Shown here piece by piece: positions 9,034 through 17,165 of a DNA stretch of 64,000 nt (within the stretch, counting starts at the first letter, position 1; each line of letters opens with the position of its first letter). The position numbers and the translations under genes were made by a program. The notes below the pieces were generated by a model. It did no database searches. It worked only from the letters and a program-made list of their open reading frames with translations, and had not been told where the DNA came from. Source of the DNA: Streptomyces sp. NBC_01451 (GTDB taxonomy: Bacteria > Actinomycetota > Actinomycetes > Streptomycetales > Streptomycetaceae); the NCBI RefSeq assembly GCF_036227485.1, contig NZ_CP109479.1:2976001-3040000 (forward strand). Direction: 5' to 3'.

Positions 9034-9980
9034 GCCGCCTCCATCCAGATGTCCGCCAGCGACTCCTCCAGGTTGATCCTGGGCCGCCAGCCGAGCCGGT
9101 CGCGTGCGGTGCGTACGTCGGCCTGCTGCCAGCTGCCGCAGCCGTCCGGGTACGGGTACGCGACCGGGGCGGCGTGGTCCGGGTCGGTGCGGGGGTGGCC
9201 GATGGACGCCCTCAGCGGACCGGGCGGGCCGTCGAGTTCGTGCAGCGCGCCGCCGTACCCGGCCACGCGGGCGAGGACGGAGGCGGCGTCGCGCAGGCGC
9301 ACCGCGCGGCCGGAGCCGATGTTGATGACACCCTGCGCGGCCGAGAGCGAGGCCGCGTGCACGGCCCGAGCCACGTCGCGTACGTCGATGAAGTCGCGCT
9401 GCGCGCCCAGGCCGCCGAGCTTGAGCTCGCCGTCGCCGGACTGCATCGCGCGGCGCATAGCCTCGGCGAGACGGCCGAGCGGGGAGCCGGCGGGTGTGCC
9501 GGGCCCGGCCGGCGAGAAGACGCGCAGGACGACGGCGTCGAGGCCGGAGCCGAGGACCAGTTCGGTGGCGGCGAGCTTGCTGACGCCGTACGGGCCGCCG
9601 GGGCGGGGTACAGCGTCCTCAGCCGTGGAGGAACCGGGCTGGCTGGGGCCGTACTCGGCGCCGCAGCCGAGCTGGACCAGACGGGCGCCGCAGCCGCTGC
9701 GCCTGAGGGCCTCGCAGACGGTGGCGACGGCGACGGTGTTGTGGCGGGTGAGTTCGCGGGCCCCGCCGCGGGTGGCGCCCGCACAGTTGACGACGACTCC
9801 GGGGTGGACGGCGTCGAGGAAGCGGGTGAGTGCGCCGGGGCTGCCGGACGCGAGGTCGAATCGGACGTCGGCGTCGTCGCCGCGGCCGAGGACGGTGAGC
9901 TGCACGGCCGGGTCGGCGAGCAGCCGGTCGGCGACGAAGCGGCCGAGATAGCCGTTGGCTCCGATCAGCAGAACCCTCAT
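9021..9980 (-). CDS. NAD-dependent epimerase/dehydratase (extended SDR)
   Basis: 319 aa from the ATG at 9980, which has GAGGGAG seven bases upstream. It starts directly with the Rossmann motif (GANGYLG, residues 7-13), and has the SDR catalytic pair in PYGVSK with a preceding Ser/Thr region. Extended SDRs of this size act on nucleotide sugars, for example as 4-epimerases; the exact substrate cannot be read from sequence. The gene is overlapped by the spherulin-4-like gene downstream and lies in the same direction as a PelF-like glycosyltransferase. A role in supplying an activated amino-sugar, as PelX does, is plausible inference. Confidence 0.8.
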   Translation of the reverse strand: MRVLLIGANGYLGRFVADRLLADPAVQLTVLGRGDDADVRFDLASGSPGALTRFLDAVHPGVVVNCAGATRGGARELTRHNTVAVATVCEALRRSGCGARLVQLGCGAEYGPSQPGSSTAEDAVPRPGGPYGVSKLAATELVLGSGLDAVVLRVFSPAGPGTPAGSPLGRLAEAMRRAMQSGDGELKLGGLGAQRDFIDVRDVARAVHAASLSAAQGVINIGSGRAVRLRDAASVLARVAGYGGALHELDGPPGPLRASIGHPRTDPDHAAPVAYPYPDGCGSWQQADVRTARDRLGWRPRINLEESLADIWMEAACRI

Positions 9981-10128
9981 CGGACGGCTCCCTCGGCGGA
10001 CTCTCCGGCTCCGGGTCGGGAGGTGATCATCGGTGTACTCCTTCGGGGGTTGCGGGTTCGTTCGTGATGGAGGGCCGGGTATCGCGGAATCGGTTGTCCG
10101 CCGTGGTCGTGGTCGTGCTCCGGGAGGG

Positions 10129-11457
10129 TCATCCGGGCTCACCCGGCATCGCGTGCGCCGACGCCCTGGTCAGCGTGCGAGTGGCGTGGAGCAGGAGGAT
10201 CAGGGCGGCGACCCCGCAGGCCACGGCGGGGACGGCTGCCGTGCTCCAGGCGGCCACGACCGTGTCCACCGGGATGGCCAGGAAGGCGCAGCCGGGGAGG
10301 TGGGACGCGAAGGCGGTGGCCAGGGCCGTCGCCTCCGTCGCGGTGGCCGCGCCGAGGACCACCGCCGGGGCGTGGGTGAAGCCGTGTGCGGTGAGGAGAC
10401 GGGCCAGGAGGAGCAGGGCCCCCAGGGTGACCGTCGTGGTGTAGGCCGCCGGTTCGTGCAGGACCTTCGCGGAGATCGCCGCGAGCGCCGCCGACGTGCA
10501 GAGGAATAGGGCGAACGCGCCCAGGAGGAGGGGTTTCACAGCTGCCGTGAAGTCCGCCAGGCCACGACTGGCGGCCAGCTTGCGACGGGCTCCCGCCGCG
10601 AAGAGGTGGGCGCACCAGGCCGCCGGGGCACAGGCCAGGGTGAGGGCCATGACAGGGGCGGTGGACAGGTCCCGGACGGCGGCCGGGAATCCGTCGGGGC
10701 CGCCTGTCAGCGCGGCGGTGAGCAGGTCGTCACCGAGGAGCGCGTACGCGAGGAGCCAGTAGGTCCACGCGCGCGTGGAGCCCGGGGTGTGGCTCGGGTA
10801 GGTGCCGGGGGGCGCCGGGTGGGACCTGGGGCCCAGTGGCCCCCGGCCCAGTGCCGCGCGCACGGCCAGCGCCACGGCCAGGGCACCCAGCGTCGCCACG
10901 GCAAGCCGGACCCGGCCCTCGGTGAGGTTCAGGCCCGTCACCGTCGCCGCGCACAGGGCGCCCGGGAGCAGGGAGAGCAGGACCCAGTCGGCCCGTACGC
11001 CGGGGGCGGGTGCCGGGGTGGGTCGCGGTGCCGTTTCCGCTTCCCGGGAGACCCGGGCGTACATCTCCTCGGCCAGGGAGAACACGTCCCGGTGGCGGAA
11101 GCGGGCGGCAGTGCGGTCGGTCACGCCGTGGGCCTCCAGGCCGGCGGCGATCTCCAGGGGGTCCACGGCCCGCTCGCACAGCTCACGGTGTCTGTGCATG
11201 AGCGCCTTCACGGGGTCCCCGGTCCCTCGGCGCGCGGTACGGGTGGAGGAGGGCGCGGTGGTCTGTGACTGTGTCCGCGTCGTCGTGCCCGTGCCCGTGC
11301 CCGTGTCTGCGTCTGTGTCCGTGTCCGTGTCTGCGTCTGTGTCCGCGGCTCGTACGTTCGTCTCCGCGGCGCCCATGAGCCACTCCTCCGAGTGCTCGTC
11401 CCAGGCTCCGGGGTTGTTCGGTGTCCCCGGGCGGTCCAGTTCTCCCAGCTCGCTCAT
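10129..11457 (-). CDS. Polytopic membrane protein with Asp/Thr repeat N-terminus
   Basis: 442 aa. Residues 1-75 are hydrophilic with a DTDTDTDAD-type low-complexity run. Residues 80-135 form a His/Arg-rich soluble segment (MHRHRELCERAVDPLEIAAGLEAHG.. in part). From about 155 on there are roughly eight hydrophobic helices. The start ATG overlaps the stop of the glycosyltransferase gene by 4 bp, so they are translationally coupled and likely act together. It could be a membrane partner or exporter for the sugar polymer, but I cannot assign it to PelG, PelE or any named transporter family from sequence alone. Confidence 0.7.
   Translation of the reverse strand: MSELGELDRPGTPNNPGAWDEHSEEWLMGAAETNVRAADTDADTDTDTDADTGTGTGTTTRTQSQTTAPSSTRTARRGTGDPVKALMHRHRELCERAVDPLEIAAGLEAHGVTDRTAARFRHRDVFSLAEEMYARVSREAETAPRPTPAPAPGVRADWVLLSLLPGALCAATVTGLNLTEGRVRLAVATLGALAVALAVRAALGRGPLGPRSHPAPPGTYPSHTPGSTRAWTYWLLAYALLGDDLLTAALTGGPDGFPAAVRDLSTAPVMALTLACAPAAWCAHLFAAGARRKLAASRGLADFTAAVKPLLLGAFALFLCTSAALAAISAKVLHEPAAYTTTVTLGALLLLARLLTAHGFTHAPAVVLGAATATEATALATAFASHLPGCAFLAIPVDTVVAAWSTAAVPAVACGVAALILLLHATRTLTRASAHAMPGEPG
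11285..11346. repeat. Six-base tandem repeat inside the membrane protein gene
   Basis: On the plus strand this is a run of GTGCCC, GTGTCC, GTGTCT and GCGTCT units, about ten hexamers. On the coding strand it encodes alternating Asp/Ala/Gly and Thr. The unit is a multiple of three, so slippage would change length without shifting frame. Similar low-complexity stretches vary between strains in many genes; that is inference here. Confidence 0.85.
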
Positions 11458-13184
11458 CGCGCGCCCTCCCCGGCGGGTACGGGGGTCGCCTGTACCGGTG
11501 CGGAAGCGCGTCCTGTCGCCCAGCTGGGCCCGCCCCGGGCCACCACGCGTATGTCGGCGTGCGTCCAGTGGCCGGGCACGTGGGCTTCTGCGGGGGCGGC
11601 GAACGGGAGCGGTTCGCCGGTGGCGTCGAGAACCACTCTGCGGACGGGGCAGCGCGAGACGACCTCCAGGTAAATGCCGTGAAATGCCTCGACGTTCTGC
11701 TCGACGGTGAACAGTTCGAGGGCACGGGCGCGGGCGGCGGCGCCCAGGCGTTCACGGCGCGCCGGGTCGCGCAGCAGCGCCACGCACGCCTCCGCGAGCG
11801 CCCGCGGATTGCGCGGGGGCACCACGAGCCCCGTACCGCCGATGATCTCGACCACCGCGCCCACGTCCGTCGACACGGTCGCCCGGCCGCAGAACATCGC
11901 CTCGACCAGGCTGATCGGGAAGCCCTCGACCACGCTCGACAGGACGACGACCGCGCCGGCCGCGTACGCCTCCGCGAGCGTCGGCGCCTCCGGGCCGCCG
12001 ATCTCCTCGAAGGACACGGGGTTGTCGCCGACCGCGTGAATGCCCTCGGCCTCGTCGGGGAAGAGCTGCGCGGCGAGCGCCCGGCAGTGGCCGAGGTACG
12101 CCTCGCTCTCGGCTCCCGTGGCGGCGCCGATGATCCGCAGGCGGGTCTTCGGCTCCTCCTTGCGGATCTCCGCGAAGGCGTGCAGGAGGGAGACCAGGTC
12201 CTTGGCGGGCTCGATACGGCCGACCCAGATCAGCGTGTCGGGGTCCGCGCTCTCCGGCGACTCGCCCACTTCCGCGAAGTGGGACGCGTCCATACCCGGG
12301 TACACGGTCCGCAGCTTCTCCCGGTCGGCCCCGCATCTCTCCTGCCAGCGGCGGGTGTGCGTGTTGCCGGGGGTGACGAGCGCGGCGCGCCGGTAGACCT
12401 CCGAGGCCAGCCTGCCGTGGAAGGCCGCGAGCAGGGACCGTACGGCCGGGGCGCTGTCGTCGGCACCCGAGGCCAGGTAGTGCGCCCGCAGCGGCACTCC
12501 GTACTCGGTGACCAGCAGGGGTACCCCGGAGAAGTGGTGGGCGAGGAGTCCGGGGAGCGCGGCCGGGCCGCCGGCCGCGGCATGGCACAGGTCGACCGAG
12601 CCGAGCCCGTCGTCCTCGTACCAGTCGAGCGAGAGGGGGCGCAGGGCGCGTTCCAGGTGCGCGGCTACGGCGAGCAGATCCGGGACGCGCGCCTCGCGCG
12701 CCGCTCCCTGCGCGCCGGGCGCACGACAGGCGTGCTCCAGAGCGCGTACGGCGGCTTCGGAGCGGAGTGCTCCCACCAGGCCGCCCTCGTCCCGGGCGAG
12801 TTCGGCGAGCCCGTACAGCGCGCTGCCGAAACGGTCCGCCTCAGCGGTGGCCGGGTCCGCGCCGTCCGACGTGGTCCCCGTGTCGGGGCCGCCGCACAGG
12901 GCCGCGGCCAGCTCTCCGTAGGCCTCGGCGAATCGCCGGCGCGCACGGCGCCCGTGGACCACCCCGTCGTCCTCGGCCGTCCACAGTGGAGCGGTCCGGA
13001 CCCGGCTGACCTGCGGCGGAAGTTCGATCCACCCCTCGTCCTCCTGCCGCTCACTGCGGCTGAGCGCGTAGATGTCGAACTCGTGTCCACCGAGCCCGCG
13101 CACGAGCCGGTCGCACCAGAGTCTGGCGTCACCGCTCACATACGGATAGCCACCTTCCGTCAGCAGTCCGATGCGCACGAGCAC
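11454..13184 (-). CDS. PelF-like glycosyltransferase (DUF3492 + GT4)
   Basis: 576 aa, GTG start at 13184. The N-terminus reads GLLTEGGYPYVSGDARLW, the DUF3492 signature seen in PelF. The C-terminal GT-B half has IWVGRIEPAKDL, SVVEGFPISLVEAMFCGR and STDVGAVVEIIGG, matching GT4 nucleotide-sugar binding and the E-x7-E pattern. PelF polymerises GalNAc-type polymer from UDP-sugar in the cytoplasm; that this enzyme uses UDP-GalNAc is inference. No signal peptide or TM helix. Its stop codon overlaps the start of the membrane protein gene, and the epimerase and spherulin-4-like genes follow on the same strand. Confidence 0.8.
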   Translation of the reverse strand: MLVRIGLLTEGGYPYVSGDARLWCDRLVRGLGGHEFDIYALSRSERQEDEGWIELPPQVSRVRTAPLWTAEDDGVVHGRRARRRFAEAYGELAAALCGGPDTGTTSDGADPATAEADRFGSALYGLAELARDEGGLVGALRSEAAVRALEHACRAPGAQGAAREARVPDLLAVAAHLERALRPLSLDWYEDDGLGSVDLCHAAAGGPAALPGLLAHHFSGVPLLVTEYGVPLRAHYLASGADDSAPAVRSLLAAFHGRLASEVYRRAALVTPGNTHTRRWQERCGADREKLRTVYPGMDASHFAEVGESPESADPDTLIWVGRIEPAKDLVSLLHAFAEIRKEEPKTRLRIIGAATGAESEAYLGHCRALAAQLFPDEAEGIHAVGDNPVSFEEIGGPEAPTLAEAYAAGAVVVLSSVVEGFPISLVEAMFCGRATVSTDVGAVVEIIGGTGLVVPPRNPRALAEACVALLRDPARRERLGAAARARALELFTVEQNVEAFHGIYLEVVSRCPVRRVVLDATGEPLPFAAPAEAHVPGHWTHADIRVVARGGPSWATGRASAPVQATPVPAGEGAR

Positions 13185-13258
13185 ACCCCCGATCTCCCGT
13201 ATGGGGAGCCGCCGTTGACCCGGCGGCTCGCAGCGGGACGAACGTATGCGGACATGAC

Positions 13259-13292
13259 GGTGGTGCGACGGACGGTTGTCCGTCGCACCACC
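13259..13292 (-). terminator. Hairpin terminator after the ABC transporter operon
   Basis: A perfect 15-bp stem (GGTGGTGCGACGGAC and its complement) with a GGTT loop lies 95 bp past the end of the ABC ATPase gene and before the glycosyltransferase gene, both on the minus strand. There is no long U-run, as is usual in Streptomyces. It separates the two transcription units. Confidence 0.75.
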
Positions 13293-13386
13293 AAAAGGGG
13301 TGAACGGTCGTAACTTTCCCGTGCGGCTCGCGTTCGGTCGCGCTAAGAGATCATTCGCGCACGCATCGTTACGAACGTCTGTGCGG

Positions 13387-15078
13387 TCACGCCCGGGTCA
13401 ACTCCTGTCGGGCGGTGCGTCGCCGGGTCGCGGTCTCCGGGTCGAGAGCGGGTACGGCGGCCAGCAGCTGCCGGGTGTACGGAGCGCTCGGATTGTCGTA
13501 CACCTGGTCGGCGGGGCCCGATTCGACGATACGACCCCCTTTCATCACCGCGACGCGGTCACTGACCTGGCGCACGACGGCGAGGTCGTGGGCGACGAAC
13601 ACCAGCGCGAGGCCGAGTTCGCGCTGCAACTCGCCGAGCAGGGCGACCACCTGGGCCTGGGTCGTGACGTCGAGCGCCGATACCGGCTCGTCGCAGACGA
13701 TGACGCGCGGCTCGGCGGCCAGCGCCCGCGCGATGCCGACGCGTTGGCGCTGGCCCCCGCTGAACTCGTGCGGGTAGCGGCCGAAGTGCGCCGGGTCGAG
13801 TCCCACGCGCTCCAGCAGCTCTCCCACGCGCCCCCGGACACGCCCCTCGTCCCTCTCGCCCCGCGCCCGCAGCGGGTCGGCGATCGACTCGCCCACGCTG
13901 CGGCGGGGGTTGAGGGAGGCGACCGGGTCCTGGAAGACCATCTGCACCGCCGGGCCGGCCCCGGACCGCACGCGCCCCTCGTAGCGCACCTCGCCCGCCG
14001 TCGGCTCCAGCAGCCCGACCAGCATCCGCCCGAGCGTCGTCTTGCCGCTGCCGCTCTCGCCGACGATCCCCAGGGTCTCGCCCCGGCGCACGGTCAGCGA
14101 CACGTCGTCCACGGCCGCGAACGCCCGCTTCCCGCGCCCGAACTCGCGCCGCAGACCGACGGCCTCCAGCACGACCTCTTCGGAGCCGGAACCGGAACCG
14201 GAGCCGGCGTCTGAGCCTGAGCCTGAGCCGGAGGCGTCCGCGCGGACGCGCCGCGCGTCCACGCGCGGTACCGCGGCGAGCAGTTCACGCGTGTACGCCT
14301 GGGCGGGCGCCCCCAGTACGGCGGCGACCGGGCCGTACTCGACGGCGCGCCCGTGCCGCATCACCAGCACGTCGTCGACGCTCTCCGCCGCGACGCCCAC
14401 GTCGTGCGTGACCAGGAGCAGGCCCATGCCGGTCTCCTCGCGCAGCGTGTGCAGCAGGTCGAGGATCTGGGCCTGGACGGTCACGTCCAGCGCGGTCGTC
14501 GGTTCGTCGGCGATCAGCAGGCCGGGTTCGCAGGCGAGCGCCATGGCGATCAGCGCGCGCTGGCGCATCCCGCCGCTGAACTCGTGCGGCCGGGACCGGG
14601 ACCGTCGTACGGCGTCCGGAATCCCGACCCTGTCCAGTACGTCGACGGCACGCGCGCGTGCGGCCCGCCGGGACACCCTCGTGTGCACCCGGTACACCTC
14701 GGCGATCTGGTCGCCCACCGCGTAGTACGGGTCGAGGGAGGACAGCGGGTCCTGGAAGACCATCGCCGCCTTCGCCCCGCGCAGCCGCCGCAGCTCGGCC
14801 TCGGACGCCTGCCGTACGTCGGTTCCGGCGACCCGGATCGTGCCGCCGACCTCCGCTCCCGTACCGCGGTGCAGCCCGAGCAGGGCGGACGCGACCGTGG
14901 ACTTGCCGGACCCGGACTCGCCGACCAGGCCCAGCGCGGCGCCCTTCGCGAGCCGGAACGACAGCCCGTCCACGGCCCGCAGCGGGCCGAAGGCGACCGT
15001 CAGTCCGTCGACCTCCAGGAGAGGCCCGCCCTCCGTGCTCTCCACCGGGACCTCGACCGAGGCCTTGTCCGAGCTCAT
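13387..15078 (-). CDS. ABC transporter ATPase with two fused nucleotide-binding domains (DppD-DppF type)
   Basis: 563 aa. Domain 1 (about 12-270) has GLVGESGSGKST, signature SGGMRQRALIAMAL and Walker B LLIADEPTTALD. A Gly/Ser/Glu-rich linker near 290-305 joins domain 2 (about 310-555) with GIVGESGSGKTT, SGGQRQRVGIARAL and VIVCDEPVSALD. Both halves are of the peptide/nickel importer type, and both look intact, so one chain can form the ATPase dimer. The ATG at 15078 overlaps the permease stop (ATGA). It drives the importer made by the two permeases and the binding protein upstream. Confidence 0.9.
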   Translation of the reverse strand: MSSDKASVEVPVESTEGGPLLEVDGLTVAFGPLRAVDGLSFRLAKGAALGLVGESGSGKSTVASALLGLHRGTGAEVGGTIRVAGTDVRQASEAELRRLRGAKAAMVFQDPLSSLDPYYAVGDQIAEVYRVHTRVSRRAARARAVDVLDRVGIPDAVRRSRSRPHEFSGGMRQRALIAMALACEPGLLIADEPTTALDVTVQAQILDLLHTLREETGMGLLLVTHDVGVAAESVDDVLVMRHGRAVEYGPVAAVLGAPAQAYTRELLAAVPRVDARRVRADASGSGSGSDAGSGSGSGSEEVVLEAVGLRREFGRGKRAFAAVDDVSLTVRRGETLGIVGESGSGKTTLGRMLVGLLEPTAGEVRYEGRVRSGAGPAVQMVFQDPVASLNPRRSVGESIADPLRARGERDEGRVRGRVGELLERVGLDPAHFGRYPHEFSGGQRQRVGIARALAAEPRVIVCDEPVSALDVTTQAQVVALLGELQRELGLALVFVAHDLAVVRQVSDRVAVMKGGRIVESGPADQVYDNPSAPYTRQLLAAVPALDPETATRRRTARQELTRA

Positions 15079-16079
15079 ACGAGCACCACCCGTCGGTCGG
15101 CCACCGCGTACAGCACATCCGCGACGGCGTTGGCGATGACCACGAAGAAACCGGTGACCAGGACCATGCCGACGACCACCGGCAGGTCGACGACCTTGAC
15201 CGCCTCGACGAGTTCCTGTCCGAGGCCGGGCAGGCCGAAGAGCGTCTCGGTGAGCACCGCGCCGCCGAACATCGATCCGAAGTCCGTGGCGCTCAGGGCG
15301 ATCAGGGGCGCCACCGCACCGCGCAGCGCGTGCCGCCCGATGACGGACCGCTCCCCCACGCCGTACGCGCGGAAGGTGCGTACGTGGTCCTCGGCGAGCG
15401 TCTCCAGCATCGACGCCCTGGTCAGGCGGGCGTACTTGGCGGACTCGATGAGGGCCAGCGACAGCCAGGGCAGCAGCAGGCTCCAGGCCCACTGCTCGGG
15501 ATCGTCGGCGAAGGGCACGTACTGCGGGAACGGCAGCAGCTCCAGCTGGCCGCAGACGACGATCATGAGGATCAGGCCGATGACGAAGACGGGCGTGGCC
15601 GTGCCGGCCAGCGTGAGCCAGGTCAGGACGCGCTCGGTGGGCCGGCCGCGCCGCCAGGCGGAGAGCACTCCGGTGCCGACGCCGATGAGCAGCCACAGCA
15701 CCATCGCGCCGAGCGCGAGCGAGCCGGTGACCGGCAGTTTCGCCAGGATCAGCTCGGTGACCTGCTGGTCGCTCTGGTACGACAGGCCGAGGCAGGGCGC
15801 CGAGCAGTGCTCGACGGATGTGCCGGTCGAGTAGTCCCGGCCGACGAAGACGCCCTGGAGGAAGTGCCAGTAGCGCAGGTAGAGGGGGTCGTCGAGACGC
15901 AGTTGCTCGGTGACCTGGTGCACCTGGGCGGGGGAACAGCGCGGACCGCAGGTGATCTGTGCGACGTCGCCGGGGGCGACGTAGAAGACGACGTAGATGA
16001 TCACCGAGATGGCGAAGAGGGTGACGATCGCGCCGACGACCCGGCGGGCCGCGAACCCGCCGAGACCGGAGATGTTCAT
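15075..16079 (-). CDS. ABC transporter permease, DppB type
   Basis: 334 aa with six hydrophobic segments and the BPD_transp_1 EAA loop region (SMLETLAEDHVRTFRAYGV). The N-terminal part has a large extracytoplasmic loop including PGDVAQITCG, typical of DppB/OppB-like proteins. It starts at ATG 16079, overlapping the previous permease by 4 bp, and overlaps the ATPase gene by 4 bp. It should form the membrane channel with the DppC-type permease for uptake of peptides, nickel chelates or similar solutes. Confidence 0.9.
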   Translation of the reverse strand: MNISGLGGFAARRVVGAIVTLFAISVIIYVVFYVAPGDVAQITCGPRCSPAQVHQVTEQLRLDDPLYLRYWHFLQGVFVGRDYSTGTSVEHCSAPCLGLSYQSDQQVTELILAKLPVTGSLALGAMVLWLLIGVGTGVLSAWRRGRPTERVLTWLTLAGTATPVFVIGLILMIVVCGQLELLPFPQYVPFADDPEQWAWSLLLPWLSLALIESAKYARLTRASMLETLAEDHVRTFRAYGVGERSVIGRHALRGAVAPLIALSATDFGSMFGGAVLTETLFGLPGLGQELVEAVKVVDLPVVVGMVLVTGFFVVIANAVADVLYAVADRRVVLV

Positions 16080-17158
16080 GCGTCTGCCCCCTTCTTCCCC
16101 GTCGTGACCTCGGTCTGCTCCTCCGCCGTGACAGCCGCGGCCTTGGTGGCGTTGGCGCCCTTGGCCGCCTTGGTCTCGCGCCTGCGGCCCGTCCCGATGC
16201 GCAGGCGCGAGGCCGCGCGCGGGTCGAGGGCGCTGCGGATGCCGTCGCCGAGGACGGTGAGGGCGAGGACGGTCACGAAGAGGGCGCCCGCGGGCAGCAG
16301 CAGGTACTGCGGTGCCGCCTGGTACCAGACGTCGGCGGCGGTGATCATCTGCCCCCAGGACGGCGTCGGCGGCTTCACACCGACGCCGAGGAACGACAGG
16401 GCGGCCTCGACCGTGATGTTCGACGGGACGAGGAGCGCGGCATACGTGATGACGGGCGCGGCGAGGCCGGGCAGCAGTTCGCGGCGGGCGATCCGCCAGG
16501 AACCCCAGCCGCTGAGCCGGGCCGCGGCCACGTGGTCGAGCTGTTTGAGGGTGAGCGTCCGGGCGCGCACGATCTTCGCGATCCCGCCCCAGGCGATCAG
16601 TCCGATGACCAGGGCGACGAGAACGGGCCGCGGGAAGCTGCCGGGCACGATCGCCAACAGGGCCAACGACATGATCATGAGCGGCAGGGCGATGATGACA
16701 TCGGTGAGACGGCTCAACAGTTGATCAACCCATTGACTGCCGAGGGCGGACGCAACGCCGACCACGACGCCGATCAACACCTGGACGAGGGTCGCCGCGA
16801 GCGCGACGCCCAGCGAGACCCGGGCGCCGTAGACGAGCCGGGCGAACAGGTCGCGGCCCGTCTGCGGTTCGACGCCGAGCCAGTGCTCACCGCTGATCCC
16901 GCCGAAGGAGCCGATCGGGACGCCTCCGCGCGCGGAGTCGACGAGGGCCGGGTGGTAGGTGGTCGGGTCCTGGCCCGCGAGCGCGGTGAGCAGCGGTGCG
17001 GCGAGCGCGACCAGGACGAGCAGCACGACGACGGCCGCCGCGACGAGGGCGGCGCGCTGCGCACGCAGCCGCCGCCAGAACTGCCGGGCCCCCGAGGCCG
17101 CCGGGACGGGTGCCGTACCCGTCCCGGCGGCCCGGGAGGAGAGAAGGACCTCACTCAC
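16076..17158 (-). CDS. ABC transporter permease, DppC type
   Basis: 360 aa, GTG start at 17158. It has the OppC_N region (FWRRLRAQRAALVAAAVVVLL near 27-50) and a permease core with HVAAARLSGWGSWRIARRELLP as the EAA-like coupling loop. The last 35 residues form a Lys/Ala/Thr-rich cytosolic tail not needed for the fold. It lies 7 bp after the binding-protein gene and overlaps the DppB-type permease. It is the second channel subunit of the importer. Confidence 0.9.
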   Translation of the reverse strand: MSEVLLSSRAAGTGTAPVPAASGARQFWRRLRAQRAALVAAAVVVLLVLVALAAPLLTALAGQDPTTYHPALVDSARGGVPIGSFGGISGEHWLGVEPQTGRDLFARLVYGARVSLGVALAATLVQVLIGVVVGVASALGSQWVDQLLSRLTDVIIALPLMIMSLALLAIVPGSFPRPVLVALVIGLIAWGGIAKIVRARTLTLKQLDHVAAARLSGWGSWRIARRELLPGLAAPVITYAALLVPSNITVEAALSFLGVGVKPPTPSWGQMITAADVWYQAAPQYLLLPAGALFVTVLALTVLGDGIRSALDPRAASRLRIGTGRRRETKAAKGANATKAAAVTAEEQTEVTTGKKGADA

Positions 17159-17165
17159 GGTGTCG

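Noticed and set aside
6541..9951. Very long plus-strand open frame opposite moeZ, the spherulin-4-like gene and the epimerase
   Set aside because: It is the complement of conserved minus-strand genes; amino-acid content (Arg/Ala/Gly/Val) and lack of domains mark it as a GC-driven shadow.
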